Position numbers and translations under genes: made by a program | Source of the DNA: Flavivirga eckloniae | GTDB lineage: Bacteria; Bacteroidota; Bacteroidia; Flavobacteriales; Flavobacteriaceae | Direction of reading: 5' to 3' | Length of the DNA stretch: 64,000 nucleotides | NCBI RefSeq assembly: GCF_002886045.1 | Contig: NZ_CP025791.1 | Coordinates: 4,231,001-4,295,000, forward strand | In this document: positions 28,982 through 38,231 of the stretch, in pieces | Layout: each line of letters begins with the position of its first letter | Numbering within the stretch: position 1 is the stretch's first letter | The notes under the pieces: model-generated | What the model saw: only the letters and a program-made list of their open reading frames with translations | The model's database searches: none | Told to the model about the DNA's origin: nothing

Positions 28982-30124
28982 TTACTCTTGCCATCCTTCG
29001 GGCATAAAGGCCGTTCGAAATCTGTTTTCTGTACAAGGTGCACTTTTAACAGGTTCGCAGGTCATATCTTCACACTCTTGTGGGGTACAAGTAGATATTA
29101 GGCATGTTTCCCGAAATACTTCACGGGGCAAAGGTTCTATTTGACTTTCGGTTATATTTGAGCGGTCAATAAATAAACGTTTTGTTGTTGTAGAAGCAGC
29201 TGTAAAACGGCCTAAAACAATTTCATTTTTGTCATCCGGGTTGAATACATTACCAATTAAGGCAGCGGGAGGCGGTGCATTAATGCCACTGCTATTATCT
29301 AAGATATCTTTTAGAACTTTAAAGTATTTGTATGCAGCCTCAGATAAGGAATATTGCTGGATTTCTACCAGAATATTGCCTTTTTTGTAATAAGGAATAT
29401 CGGCCACTTCTAGTGCATTTATAACCTCTCCATTAGTGAATTCATCAGAAAAGATTTTAATGTTTTCGTTAAACCGTATTTTCCAACAGTCCGTTTCACA
29501 ACGATAGTGAACTATTAGCCCTTGTGCTTTGCCAATGGTGTGATCGCATATTCCGTTTCTAAAAATAGAATTTTCACATTTTTCACAATCCGCTAATTTT
29601 TCAAAAGTACGATACCTCCAGTGGTAAAAATTTTTTTCATCGGCTGGATCGTGAACATCAACAGATATAAAATGCCCCGGTACAAAATCGTTAGCACTTT
29701 CTCTAAAAAGTAGTTCAGGGTCGTAGTTTGCTTTTATATCTGTGAAATTAACCGGTTGGATAATATTTTCGGGTAGCGATTGGTAATGCCGCCCGTCTGC
29801 CAACGTAATTAGAAGTTCCCAGGAGTCTCCTACAGCAGCATTAAAATTGTCTGGAGGTAAATAGATTTCGTTTTGTTCGAAAAGTTGTACCGTGGTATTC
29901 GTTTCTGTATTTCTAAACCGAACATTTGCACCTGGAAGAAACTCGTTTAGAAACTTGTTGAATTTATAACCAGATTCAGAAATTATCACAAAAGATTCCC
30001 CCTGGGCAGTAGATGCATAGGCGTCAATATATATCATCCCTTCTTCGAATTTGAATTTTGGGGACTCTGGCTCTACACAACAAACAAGAAATACAAATAA
30101 GAAATAATAATACGTTTTTTTCAT
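28982..30124 (-). CDS. DUF4249-type lipoprotein
   Basis: 380 residues with a short lipoprotein signal (MKKTYYYFLFVFLVCC, lipidated Cys about 15-16). The body matches the family I recall as DUF4249: IDAYAS near the start, GANVRFRNTETNTTVQL, the YLPPDNFNAAVGDSWELLITLADGRHYQS region and a Cys-rich C-terminus (CLISTCTPQECEDMTC), which may hold disulfides. Such proteins are usually encoded next to TonB receptors, as here (19 bases apart), and probably act as a surface partner for substrate capture. Confidence 0.85.
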   Translation of the reverse strand: MKKTYYYFLFVFLVCCVEPESPKFKFEEGMIYIDAYASTAQGESFVIISESGYKFNKFLNEFLPGANVRFRNTETNTTVQLFEQNEIYLPPDNFNAAVGDSWELLITLADGRHYQSLPENIIQPVNFTDIKANYDPELLFRESANDFVPGHFISVDVHDPADEKNFYHWRYRTFEKLADCEKCENSIFRNGICDHTIGKAQGLIVHYRCETDCWKIRFNENIKIFSDEFTNGEVINALEVADIPYYKKGNILVEIQQYSLSEAAYKYFKVLKDILDNSSGINAPPPAALIGNVFNPDDKNEIVLGRFTAASTTTKRLFIDRSNITESQIEPLPREVFRETCLISTCTPQECEDMTCEPVKSAPCTENRFRTAFMPEGWQE

Positions 30125-30149
30125 AATTAGGTTCTTTAATTCAATACTC

Positions 30150-30416
30150 CTAATGGTGCGTTAGAAGTTGTAAATCGATTTCTGTGCATAATGTTAATTC
30201 TATAAATGGGTGTTGAAAAGGAGAGAATAATCCTGTAGCGTTTTCGGTAATGTTTTGCCAGGCAGCAAAAATATGTTTGGTAGTTTTAGAAGGAGAAGTA
30301 AATCTGCTCTGTGCAAGTTTATCTCTATTTTTTGGGGTCATCTGAAAAGGAAAGTTGTAAAAAACCAATACACTTATCTTCTCAAAAATAGAATACGCAT
30401 CGTAAATATTTTTCAC
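30150..30416 (-). CDS. Doubtful 88-residue hypothetical protein
   Basis: An ATG-started frame 25 bases upstream of the DUF4249 gene on the same strand. It has no signal peptide, membrane helix or motif I recognise. Its only support is position and length. It might instead be leader DNA of the receptor operon. Confidence 0.25.
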   Translation of the reverse strand: MKNIYDAYSIFEKISVLVFYNFPFQMTPKNRDKLAQSRFTSPSKTTKHIFAAWQNITENATGLFSPFQHPFIELTLCTEIDLQLLTHH

Positions 30417-30733
30417 TGTGATTAATGATTTAATTCTTATTTGAAAAATGCTCTAAACTTTTGATTTTAAGTTAGATAAAATTTCGAATAAGGTTACGTT
30501 GCAATTTAGTATGTGTTTCTTTGAGAAATAAGAAAGTTGTTGTTTTTCAGTATGTTACAATGGTCGTTGTTGACCATTTGAGATGTTTTTTGTTCAATTT
30601 GTTGTATAATTCTCTCTTTTTTTAAGCTGTTTAGCTAAGCTTGTGTAGTTTATTACTTACTTGATTTTATTAGCTACAAGATATTTTATGATAAAACCAG
30701 TGAGAAAATTATTAAAATTGATTGTAAATGTAA
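30417..30733. other. Intergenic stretch with a small palindrome
   Basis: No gene seen. AATGGTC-GTTGTT-GACCATT at 30559-30578 is a perfect 7-bp inverted repeat that could be an operator for the minus-strand receptor operon. The rest is AT-rich and unremarkable. Confidence 0.4.
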
Positions 30734-32476
30734 TTAGTTGTTTATTCTAAATATAGGATATTGCATATGTGCCTTTTCGTAATGACTACTTTGTTTGTAA
30801 ATCCAATCTAATTGCATATACCAGTCTTTGTTAAACTTGTCCGATTCTTTTTTACGCTGGTTAAACGCTTCTTTTAATTTGGGGTTGTTATTCAATATTT
30901 CCAAAGCCTTATCTTCCCAAACATATGGTGAAAACCCTTCTTTTTGTTGTAAAATAGTGTCAAAGAAATTCCAATTAAAAAAAGAGTCTGGTGCTTGTGG
31001 TTCTAAGGTTTCAAGTATATATCTAAATGCATTTTGGGGTGTGTAAATAATAAAATCTCCAGATTCAAAGTTTACTTCCTTTTCTGTTTTAGTTATTGCA
31101 GTGTTGTAATGTAGGTAATGGCCTTCGTAAGGTGTTTGTCTTGTTTCGTAACCGCTAATTTTATAGGATTCTACTTTTATAACTGAATCTCTTTTTAGTT
31201 GATGCATTTCTACCTGATTCAGTTTTAATAAATCAATTACATTATACCAGCTTTGTGGTATGATATAGGCTTTTGGTATCTTGACTTCTACTTTAGGTTT
31301 AAAATAGTTTTGATAGTTAACTTTTTTGGTGAATGGTTTGTTTCTATCGTATTTTAAACGTTGGGATCCGGTTACATTACTACCAATAAAATGGCCTTCG
31401 AAACCTTTAAAGTTTAAAGTCGAGGTTTTTGTCGTGTCTATTTCCCAGTCGAGCGTATAAGTTTTAGCCTCGCTAAGATGTTTTTTTTCTGAATCTATTT
31501 GTTTTTGTTTTATGGTTGCATGATCTTCTTCTGTGATTTCAATCATACTTTTCATAAGTTCGTAAGTACCTTCAACACGTTGTTTATAAGGTTTTAACAT
31601 ATGGGTTTCTACCATCATGCCAAGTGTGTTGAACAAGGTTGTATAGCCTGTTGAATATCTTGGGGAATCCATAAATTGAGAAAATCCTTTTTCAGGAATG
31701 TTGTTAAAAACATTTACGTACGGCGTAATGTCCCAATTTTTAGAAGCCAGTTTTTGTTCGAGCTTAGGCATCATATCATTATGAAGATAATTTCCTAAAG
31801 CTCCTCCTAGTTTGTTGTGTTGTGTAAATAAATGGGTAAGTGTGTATTGATAATCTGCGCCGTTACTTACATGGTTGTCAATAAAAACATCCGGTTTAAC
31901 CAAGTGAAAAATTTGGGTAAAGGTTTTAGCGTTTTTTGTGTCGCATTTAATAAAGTCGCGATTTAAATCATAGTTTCTTGCATTCCCTCTAAAACCGTAG
32001 CTTTTTGGTCCATTTTGATTTGTACGCGAGGTTGAATTTCTGTTTAAACTACCGCCAATGTTATAAATGGGTATGGTTACTAATACGGTTTCTTTAGGTG
32101 CTTTAATTTTACCTTGAACAATATCCCTAAAAAGCATCATGGTAGCATCGATGCCATCACTTTCTCCGGGGTGAATACCATTGTTTATTAGTAAAATGTT
32201 TTTTTTGTTTTCACGTATTTTAGGAAAATCAAAAATTCCGTTTGGATTAAGGGTCACTATATGCAAGGGCATACCAGAATCTGTATCTCCAATAGTTTGA
32301 ATAGAAACCTCTGAATAAACTTCAGCCAAATGTGTGTAAAATTCAATAGTTTGCTGGTACGTTGCTGTTTCTAAACCTTTCGATTTTTCGAAGTGTGTTT
32401 CAAAATTATAGTCTGGTTTTTTATGCGAATTTGTACAAGAAAAAAATAAAATAAGTATTATAAGGGATAGTCTCAT
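30734..32476 (-). CDS. M14-family zinc carboxypeptidase lipoprotein
   Basis: 580 residues. Lipoprotein signal MRLSLIILILFFSC (C14). The M14 zinc ligands H102 and E105 lie in NNGIHPGESDG, followed by NYDLNRDF with the substrate-binding Asn-Arg pair and a third-ligand region FIDNHVSNGADYQ. The C-terminal half (about 330-580) is an uncharacterised extension common in Bacteroidota relatives. It probably trims peptides in the periplasm or at the surface. Start and signal agree well. Confidence 0.9.
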   Translation of the reverse strand: MRLSLIILILFFSCTNSHKKPDYNFETHFEKSKGLETATYQQTIEFYTHLAEVYSEVSIQTIGDTDSGMPLHIVTLNPNGIFDFPKIRENKKNILLINNGIHPGESDGIDATMMLFRDIVQGKIKAPKETVLVTIPIYNIGGSLNRNSTSRTNQNGPKSYGFRGNARNYDLNRDFIKCDTKNAKTFTQIFHLVKPDVFIDNHVSNGADYQYTLTHLFTQHNKLGGALGNYLHNDMMPKLEQKLASKNWDITPYVNVFNNIPEKGFSQFMDSPRYSTGYTTLFNTLGMMVETHMLKPYKQRVEGTYELMKSMIEITEEDHATIKQKQIDSEKKHLSEAKTYTLDWEIDTTKTSTLNFKGFEGHFIGSNVTGSQRLKYDRNKPFTKKVNYQNYFKPKVEVKIPKAYIIPQSWYNVIDLLKLNQVEMHQLKRDSVIKVESYKISGYETRQTPYEGHYLHYNTAITKTEKEVNFESGDFIIYTPQNAFRYILETLEPQAPDSFFNWNFFDTILQQKEGFSPYVWEDKALEILNNNPKLKEAFNQRKKESDKFNKDWYMQLDWIYKQSSHYEKAHMQYPIFRINN

Positions 32477-32638
32477 TTTTACAATAGATCTAGAATTATT
32501 CTGTAGGAATGTTTTTTAAAAACTTTAAAATTAGAAAAAATTAATTAACTTCGACTTGTAAGTAATGTTACTTATTTTTATTGAAATGTCGTCTTTTTTG
32601 ACTTTCAGTGATTTAACAGACCTCTCAAAAAGAATTGT

Positions 32639-33007
32639 ATGAAAAGTTGTAAGTTATCATTTGCCACTATTTTTGCTGTGCAGAATAATTTAGCAGAATT
32701 AATAGTAAATGAAGGTATTGAAATCGATGAAATTAAGGTTGATGAACTTCACGATGCATTGTTGAACAGTTTTGAAACCCCTATCTCATTATTAATCAAC
32801 AAGAGACATTCTTTTAGTTATACTTTTCAAGCCCAAATAAAAATTACCCAATTAAAAGAACTTAAAGCTATAGCCATTGTTATTGGTACTAATGGTGCGT
32901 TAATGTCTACCCAAACTTTAATGAGTGTTAACAAAAATGTTTTTGATGACATTGAATTGTTTCAAGAAAGGGAAGAAGCTTTAACATGGTTGGGGGAGAG
33001 TAACTAG
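32639..33007 (+). CDS. Small STAS/SpoIIAA-like protein
   Basis: 122 residues, cytoplasmic, no signal. The alternating beta-alpha pattern, a central LKELKAIAIVIGTNGALMST strand-helix (seen as 'LKAIAIVIGTNGALM') and the ending FQEREEALTWL are typical of small flavobacterial STAS/SpoIIAA-like proteins; this is a fold-level judgement, not a firm family match. It lies 113 bases upstream of a SulP transporter that has its own STAS domain. The intervening SulP promoter indicates separate transcription as well. Confidence 0.6.
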   Translation: MKSCKLSFATIFAVQNNLAELIVNEGIEIDEIKVDELHDALLNSFETPISLLINKRHSFSYTFQAQIKITQLKELKAIAIVIGTNGALMSTQTLMSVNKNVFDDIELFQEREEALTWLGESN

Positions 33008-33070
33008 CTGGTATTCAAAATTCTACTCAATCGTTTTCGTGCCGTTACATGTCAAAATAAAGATTACATG

Positions 33071-33100
33071 TTGCTCGTCAATATTTTAAATGTAAATTTG
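33071..33100 (+). promoter_or_regulatory. SulP gene promoter
   Basis: TTG at 33071-33073, a 19-base spacer and TAAATTTG at 33093-33100 match the Bacteroidota consensus. The ATG is 20 bases downstream. Confidence 0.75.
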
Positions 33101-33120
33101 CACCTTCAAAAAAATAGACC

Positions 33121-34743
33121 ATGACAGAATTTATTAGAAAGCGTACGGCAAATGCTAAAAACGATATATTAAGTGGATTAACAGTAGCGTTGGCATTGGT
33201 GCCAGAAGCTGTTGCCTTTGCTTTTGTGGCGGGTGTAGATCCTTTAGTGGGACTTTATGCTGCTTTTATGATTGGTATAATTACGGCTATTTTTGGTGGA
33301 CGGCCCGGGATGATTAGTGGTGCAACTGGTGCTTTAGCAGTTGTTATGGTAAGTTTGGTTGCCGAAGGAAATGCTTTTGGGGCTGAAGGGGAGAACCTAG
33401 GTCTTTATTATTTGTTTGCTACGGTTATTTTAATGGGAATTATACAAATGCTTGCGGGTGTTTTTAAACTTGGAAAGTTTGTAAGGTTGATTCCGCATCC
33501 AGTTATGATGGGCTTTGTAAATGGACTGGCCATCGTGATTTTTTTAGCACAGTTAAAAATGTTTAAGGATGCCAATGGCGACTGGTTTACCGGTTCTCAA
33601 ATGTGGATTATGTTAGGTCTTGTATTGTTAACTATGGGGATTATGTTTTTTCTACCTAAGTTGACTAAAAAATTACCAGAAGCCTTGATTGCTATCCTAG
33701 TAGTGTCTGCTATAGCAATTTTTGGTGATTTAGATGTGGCCTCAGTTAAGTCTTTTATTATAGATGGAAGTGGAGGGGAGTCTCAAGGCTTAAAAGGTGG
33801 TTTGCCACAATTTCAAACAGATATATTTAGTAAAGTGCCTTTTAATTGGCAAACTATAAGGTTTATTGGTCCTTACGCTTTAATATTGGCTGCGATTGGT
33901 TTAATAGAGTCTTTAATGACATTGAATCTTGTTGATGAATTAACCGATACTAGAGGAAATGCCAACAGAGAATGTATGGCGCAAGGGGGTGCTAACATTA
34001 TTACCGGATTTTTTGGAGGTATGGGAGGTTGTGCCATGATCGGGCAATCGCTTATTAATATTAAAGGTGGCGGACGTGGCAGGTTATCTGGTATTGTAGC
34101 TGCTATGGCTTTATTGATTTTTGTGTTATTCGCCTCTGGACTTATTGAGCAAATACCAATAGCTGCGTTAGTTGGAGTTATGTTTATGGTTGTTATCGGT
34201 ACATTTGCTTGGAGTAGTTTTAGGATCTTAAATAAAATTCCGGTTACAGATGTTATTGTTTTAATTGCTGTATCGGCATTAACTGTAATTTATGATTTAG
34301 CTGTTGCCGTTATTGCTGGTGTAATAATAAGTGCTCTAGTATTTTCTTGGGAAAATGCGAAGCGTATTAGAGCACGTAAGCGTATGCGCGAAGATGGTAC
34401 TAAGGTATACGAAATTTGGGGTCCATTATTTTTCGGTTCTATAATAGCGTTTAATGAAAAGTTTGATGCAAAAAATGATCCGCAACACATTGAAGTAGAC
34501 TTTGTAGAGTCTCGTATTAGCGATCATTCTGCTATAGAAGCTATTTTTAATTTAGTTAATAAATATGAAGCTGAAGGGAAATCTATTAAACTGAAGCACT
34601 TAAGTGAAGATTGTAAAATTTTATTATACAAATCCAGTCCGAAGTTTAGAGAGGTTATTGTTGAGGATATTGACGACCCTCGTTACCATTTAGCTGAAAA
34701 CCCTGAGGCATTTACCAAAGGGCTTGCTGAGTATAAGCTTTAG
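33121..34743 (+). CDS. SulP-family anion transporter with STAS domain
   Basis: 540 residues: about 10-14 membrane helices (to about residue 415) with the SulP pattern LSGLTVALALVPEAVAFAFVAGVDPLVGLYAAF, seen at 'LVPEAVAFAFVAGVDPLVG', followed by GGRPGMISGATGA and NIKGGGRGRLSG, and a C-terminal STAS domain (about 435-525; HIEVDFVESRISDHSAIEAI). The family moves sulfate, bicarbonate or other anions; the substrate cannot be read from the sequence. It has its own clear promoter. Confidence 0.93.
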   Translation: MTEFIRKRTANAKNDILSGLTVALALVPEAVAFAFVAGVDPLVGLYAAFMIGIITAIFGGRPGMISGATGALAVVMVSLVAEGNAFGAEGENLGLYYLFATVILMGIIQMLAGVFKLGKFVRLIPHPVMMGFVNGLAIVIFLAQLKMFKDANGDWFTGSQMWIMLGLVLLTMGIMFFLPKLTKKLPEALIAILVVSAIAIFGDLDVASVKSFIIDGSGGESQGLKGGLPQFQTDIFSKVPFNWQTIRFIGPYALILAAIGLIESLMTLNLVDELTDTRGNANRECMAQGGANIITGFFGGMGGCAMIGQSLINIKGGGRGRLSGIVAAMALLIFVLFASGLIEQIPIAALVGVMFMVVIGTFAWSSFRILNKIPVTDVIVLIAVSALTVIYDLAVAVIAGVIISALVFSWENAKRIRARKRMREDGTKVYEIWGPLFFGSIIAFNEKFDAKNDPQHIEVDFVESRISDHSAIEAIFNLVNKYEAEGKSIKLKHLSEDCKILLYKSSPKFREVIVEDIDDPRYHLAENPEAFTKGLAEYKL

Positions 34744-34747
34744 GTTT

Positions 34748-34789
34748 GTTTAAAGTTTAAAGTTTAAAGTTCAAAGTTCTGAGTTTCGA
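34748..34789. repeat. Heptamer tandem repeat
   Basis: Six 7-base units: GTTTAAA three times, then GTTCAAA, GTTCTGA and GTTTCGA. A short inverted repeat (GAGTTTCG at 34781-34788, CGAAACTC at 34801-34808) overlaps its end. It lies between convergent genes and may help terminate them. Confidence 0.75.
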
Positions 34790-34819
34790 AATCCTGAACC
34801 CGAAACTCGGAATTCGAAA

Positions 34820-35266
34820 CTACCTCATAGGTCTTTTTAGCTGTTCTTTTACGCGTTCAAAGGATTTTTTGCTGGAACGTTCCCATACATAAATCTTATA
34901 TTTTTTGTTTTTGTTGGCTTCACGTTTTGCTTCTTTTTCGCGTTTGTTTTTTACCCAGTTAAACCTTTTATTAATAATAGTAGTTCCCAACTCGTCTGTA
35001 CAGCCAATCATTTCGAGTGCATTCAAGGCTGCAATGGAAACGTTGTGAACATTGTCGTTTATGGCCCTAAAAAGGATTGGGATTGAGGAAGAATAACCTA
35101 TTTCTCCAAGCGCTTCAGCTGCTAATTTTCTGGTTTTGTAATTGCCATGCTCTAACACATACTCTAATTTTTCAGCTTGTTTTGCTTTTGTCCATTTATG
35201 AATGTCCTGGGCAGAAGGCTGAATGAGTTTTAGTTTAATGAGTATGTATTTAATATTTTGTAGCAT
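34820..35266 (-). CDS. HEAT-repeat protein
   Basis: 148 residues. Two to three HEAT-like helical repeats are visible: KLEYVLEHGNYKTRKLAAEALGEIG, seen at 'NYKTRKLAAEALGEIG', and SSIPILFRAINDNVHNVSIAALNALEMIG at 'SIAALNALEMIG'. A strongly basic tail follows (KNKREKEAKREANKNKKYK), which could contact nucleic acid or membrane. Probably a small scaffold; partner unknown. Confidence 0.75.
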   Translation of the reverse strand: MLQNIKYILIKLKLIQPSAQDIHKWTKAKQAEKLEYVLEHGNYKTRKLAAEALGEIGYSSSIPILFRAINDNVHNVSIAALNALEMIGCTDELGTTIINKRFNWVKNKREKEAKREANKNKKYKIYVWERSSKKSFERVKEQLKRPMR

Positions 35267-35341
35267 GAACTGTTTAAAGTAATTGTTTACTTATTAGTAT
35301 AGAATAAGTGAAAATTGTTACTTGTTAGCAGTTGCTCAGGA

Positions 35342-35815
35342 TTACTGTAAGTTTCTTGATTGACCGTTTAGGAATTTCCAGCCGTCCTCACGTTTAATCA
35401 ATGTTCCGGATTCAATGAGTTTAAACGTTAAAGGATCGTGGTTGGTGACAGTTTGAACGCATTTTACAACCCCCGAATAGTTTGCTATATTTTTTGTTAG
35501 TGGGTATATTTTAATATTTTCCCAAGAGAACTCAATAAAGTTGACTTTTTTTGAATTATCTATTAGAATCTTTTTTACGGTATCGTAATCCAATGTTTCT
35601 TTATACCCAGGAGGTACCCAAAAAAAGTCTGAAGAATCATCTAGATATTTAAACTCGCTTGTTAAACCGTTTTTTTTAATATCGTTATGAAAGTTTTCAA
35701 ACATTTGTTTGATTTCAAGTTTTATGGCTTCTTTGCCATCATGACTTAAAGCCTTTTGGCCGTAAGTGTTAAAAATTACTATAAAAAGTAAACTAGTTGT
35801 CCAGGTTAGTTTCAT
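35342..35815 (-). CDS. Exported NTF2/SnoaL-like protein
   Basis: 157 residues with a signal peptide (about 1-19, ending NTYG). The mature part has the NTF2-like pattern: an N-terminal helix pair EAIKLEIKQMFENFHNDI, an FFWVPPGY segment, and a final LIKREDGWKFLNGQSR strand pair. The start overlaps the coaD stop (ATGA, bases 35812-35815), which implies translational coupling, although no functional link to CoA synthesis is evident. Confidence 0.75.
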   Translation of the reverse strand: MKLTWTTSLLFIVIFNTYGQKALSHDGKEAIKLEIKQMFENFHNDIKKNGLTSEFKYLDDSSDFFWVPPGYKETLDYDTVKKILIDNSKKVNFIEFSWENIKIYPLTKNIANYSGVVKCVQTVTNHDPLTFKLIESGTLIKREDGWKFLNGQSRNLQ

Positions 35816-36267
35816 TTTATCTTTACGCTTTTAGGTACAAGTTTAGTATAATCGCCTTTGTTTCTTATAACATCTCTTACTATAGATGATGCAATGTATG
35901 ATGTATCTGCCGATGTTAAAAGAAAAACAGTTTCAATAGGAGCTAAGTCACGGTTAGTATGAGCAATAGCTTTTTCAAATTCAAAATCTGCCGGATTTCG
36001 GAGCCCTCGTAAAATAAATTTCACTCCAATTTGTTTGCAAAAGTCTACCGTTAATCCTTTATAAGCAACAACCTTTATTTTAGGTTCGTCTGCAAAGGCT
36101 TCTTCAATAAATTGAATACGTTCATCTAGAGAGAACATATATTTTTTGTCGGCATTTACGCCTATAGCCACAATAATTTCATCAAAAAGAGTAACCCCCC
36201 GTTTAATAATATCGTAATGCCCCAGAGTAAGAGGATCAAAAGATCCCGGGAATATGGCTCGTTTCAT
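35812..36267 (-). CDS. coaD: Phosphopantetheine adenylyltransferase
   Basis: Fourth step of CoA synthesis: adenylates 4'-phosphopantetheine. 151 residues, normal length. The N-terminal FPGSFDPLTLGH holds the nucleotidyltransferase (T/H)xGH motif at 14-17; RGLRNPADFEFE and the C-terminal SSIVRDVIRNKGD segment are family blocks. It lies downstream of ddl and is coupled to the NTF2-like gene. Confidence 0.96.
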   Translation of the reverse strand: MKRAIFPGSFDPLTLGHYDIIKRGVTLFDEIIVAIGVNADKKYMFSLDERIQFIEEAFADEPKIKVVAYKGLTVDFCKQIGVKFILRGLRNPADFEFEKAIAHTNRDLAPIETVFLLTSADTSYIASSIVRDVIRNKGDYTKLVPKSVKIK

Positions 36268-36342
36268 GTTTTTAAAGTTACAAATTTTATTTAATCTGAA
36301 TGCATGTACTAATTTTAATTTACTCTATAGTAAATATTTAGT

Positions 36343-37323
36343 TTACTTCAACGCTTCATTAATAGCATTGTCAAATAATTCAACTAACGAAATACCAGCT
36401 GCGGCCGCTTGTTGAGGCAAAATACTTTCTTTGGTTAACCCCGGTATAGTATTCATTTCCAATAAGTGGGGCTCACCATCCTTAAAAATATACTCGGTAC
36501 GGGAGAAACCTTTCATTTTTAAAATCTCATAGACCTTTTTGGCAAGAATGGTTACCTTGTCTTCTTGCTCTTTGCTTAATCGGGCAGGCGTTATTTCTTG
36601 CGATTTCCCTAAATATTTGGCTTCGTAATCAAAAAAGTCATTCTCGCTTACAATTTCTGTAATAGGCAATACTTTGGTTTCCCTTTTATAGGTAATCACC
36701 CCAACAGAAACTTCTGTGCCATCTAAAAACGCTTCAATAATAATTTCGTCATCCTCTTTAAAAGCAACATCTATTGCCTTTTGTAAATCTTCTTTTTTGT
36801 GCACTTTACTAACGCCAAAACTACTACCAGCCTTATTCGCTTTTACAAAGCAGGGTAAGCCTACCTTGTTAATAATAGCATCTTCATTAATTGGGTCGCC
36901 CAGATTTAGATAAAAAGATTCAGCTGTTTTAATGTTATAAGGTTTTAAAACGCTAAGGCAGTCACGTTTATTAAAAGTTAAGGCAGCCTGATACATACCG
37001 CAACTGGTATGCGGCATATTAAGCAGATCAAAATACCCCTGCATAAAACCATCTTCTCCGGGAGAACCATGAATAGCATTAAATACACAGTCGAAAGTAA
37101 TAACACGATGGGCTACTTGAACAGAGAAATTATCCTTATTAACAGGGAATTCGTCATTATTATCATCTACATAAACCCATTTGTCTTTAAAAATGTGAAT
37201 ACGGTATGCGTTATATTTTGTGTTATCTAATGTTTCGTAAACAACATTGCCACTTTTCAAGGAGATTTCATATTCACTTGAAAAACCACCCATAATTATG
37301 GCTATATTCTTTTTTGTGTGCAT
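36343..37323 (-). CDS. ddl: D-alanine--D-alanine ligase
   Basis: Makes the D-Ala-D-Ala end of peptidoglycan precursors. 326 residues, ATP-grasp fold. Blocks seen: MGGFSSEYEISLKSG near the start, NAIHGSPGEDG (the HGxxGEDG motif), LPCFVKANKAGSSFGVSKV, IIEAFLDGTEVSVGV and the C-terminal LEMNTIPGLTKES with metal ligands. A copy of the dispersed GGAAT-type repeat sits directly upstream of the ATG. coaD follows at 75 bases. Confidence 0.96.
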   Translation of the reverse strand: MHTKKNIAIIMGGFSSEYEISLKSGNVVYETLDNTKYNAYRIHIFKDKWVYVDDNNDEFPVNKDNFSVQVAHRVITFDCVFNAIHGSPGEDGFMQGYFDLLNMPHTSCGMYQAALTFNKRDCLSVLKPYNIKTAESFYLNLGDPINEDAIINKVGLPCFVKANKAGSSFGVSKVHKKEDLQKAIDVAFKEDDEIIIEAFLDGTEVSVGVITYKRETKVLPITEIVSENDFFDYEAKYLGKSQEITPARLSKEQEDKVTILAKKVYEILKMKGFSRTEYIFKDGEPHLLEMNTIPGLTKESILPQQAAAAGISLVELFDNAINEALK

Positions 37324-37329
37324 ATTTCT

Positions 37330-37354
37330 TTTATTCCCGCGAAGCCGGAAATTC
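37330..37354 (-). repeat. Dispersed palindromic repeat at the ddl start
   Basis: On the minus strand it reads GAATTTCCGGCTTCGCGGGA followed by ATAAAAG, 6 bases before the ATG. It is a variant of the GATTCC...GGAATGACA family that also abuts trpG, trpD, trpA and the gene at 46651. The rest of the 37355-37608 gap shows no gene. Confidence 0.55.
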
Positions 37355-37608
37355 TTTTTTATTTTAATTTATATCAGTCCAAAAATGTATCATAAAACGT
37401 ATCTATTTGAAAGCAGGTACCTATTTAAGTATAAATAAACTCATGTTTACTTAAGTGTAAACTTTGTTTACTTTGAAGTGATACTTTTATGCAAAATCAT
37501 ACGTTTTGTGCTTAAAATAACATCGGTTATCAAACAGCATTTTATTCCTTTAATTGGTATAGGCTAAAATATCATATATATTGCAAAAGAAAAAACAGTT
37601 GTGTTTTA

Positions 37609-37616
37609 TATATTTG
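37609..37616 (+). promoter_or_regulatory. Promoter -7 element of the PASTA gene
   Basis: TATATTTG, 20 bases before the ATG at 37637. Confidence 0.5.
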
Positions 37617-37636
37617 CCTTAATGAAAAAATTATAA

Positions 37637-38191
37637 ATGAACCTAATTAAATTTCTTACCAGTAAAACATTTTTAAAACAAATTGTGTTAGCCCTAGTCG
37701 CTGTAGTTGTCTTGTGTTTTATCATGCTTAAATGGCTAAAGGTTTCTACAAATCATGGCGATTTTGAAACGGTTCCAGATTTAACAGGTAAATCCATAAG
37801 TGTTGCAGATATTGAATTAAAGCAGAATAATTTGGTACTCCAAATTCAGGATTCTGCGAATTATAATCCGAAATATCCTAAGTTTTCCGTTATAGAACAA
37901 GAACCACCAGCAGGAACCAAGGTTAAGGAAAACAGAAAGATATATTTAACGCTTAACCGATCTGGGTACAGAAAAATAGCTGTTCCAGATTTAAGGGAAC
38001 AAACTTTTAGGCAAGCTAAACCTATGTTAGAAGCTTTAGGGTTTCAGATTGGTAAAATAACTTACGAAAATAATATAGGTAAAGATCTTGTGCTTAAGAT
38101 GCGTCATAAAGGAAAATCTATTAAAAAAGGCGATAAGCTTGCAAAAACTTCGAAAATAGATTTGGTTTTAGGGAATGGAAAAAGACCTTAA
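37637..38191 (+). CDS. Membrane-anchored PASTA-domain protein
   Basis: 184 residues: a short cytoplasmic N-terminus, one membrane helix (about 15-34) and two PASTA domains (about 42-110 and 112-182) marked by VPDLTGKSISVADIEL and VPDLREQTFRQAKPMLEALGF, split here as 'VPDLTGKSIS' and 'VPDLREQTFRQAKPML'. PASTA domains sense or bind peptidoglycan, but no kinase domain is attached. Between ddl (divergent) and rluD it fits a cell-wall context, and the gene pair PASTA-rluD is common in Bacteroidota. Confidence 0.88.
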   Translation: MNLIKFLTSKTFLKQIVLALVAVVVLCFIMLKWLKVSTNHGDFETVPDLTGKSISVADIELKQNNLVLQIQDSANYNPKYPKFSVIEQEPPAGTKVKENRKIYLTLNRSGYRKIAVPDLREQTFRQAKPMLEALGFQIGKITYENNIGKDLVLKMRHKGKSIKKGDKLAKTSKIDLVLGNGKRP

Positions 38192-38231
38192 GGTCCAGAC
38201 CATTTTGCTTATTTATACTTAGTTTTGCCAT

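Noticed and set aside
37247-37438. 63-codon plus-strand frame over the ddl start
   Set aside because: It is rich in Phe, Ile and Leu from AT-rich DNA, overlaps the ddl N-terminus in antisense and has no family resemblance.
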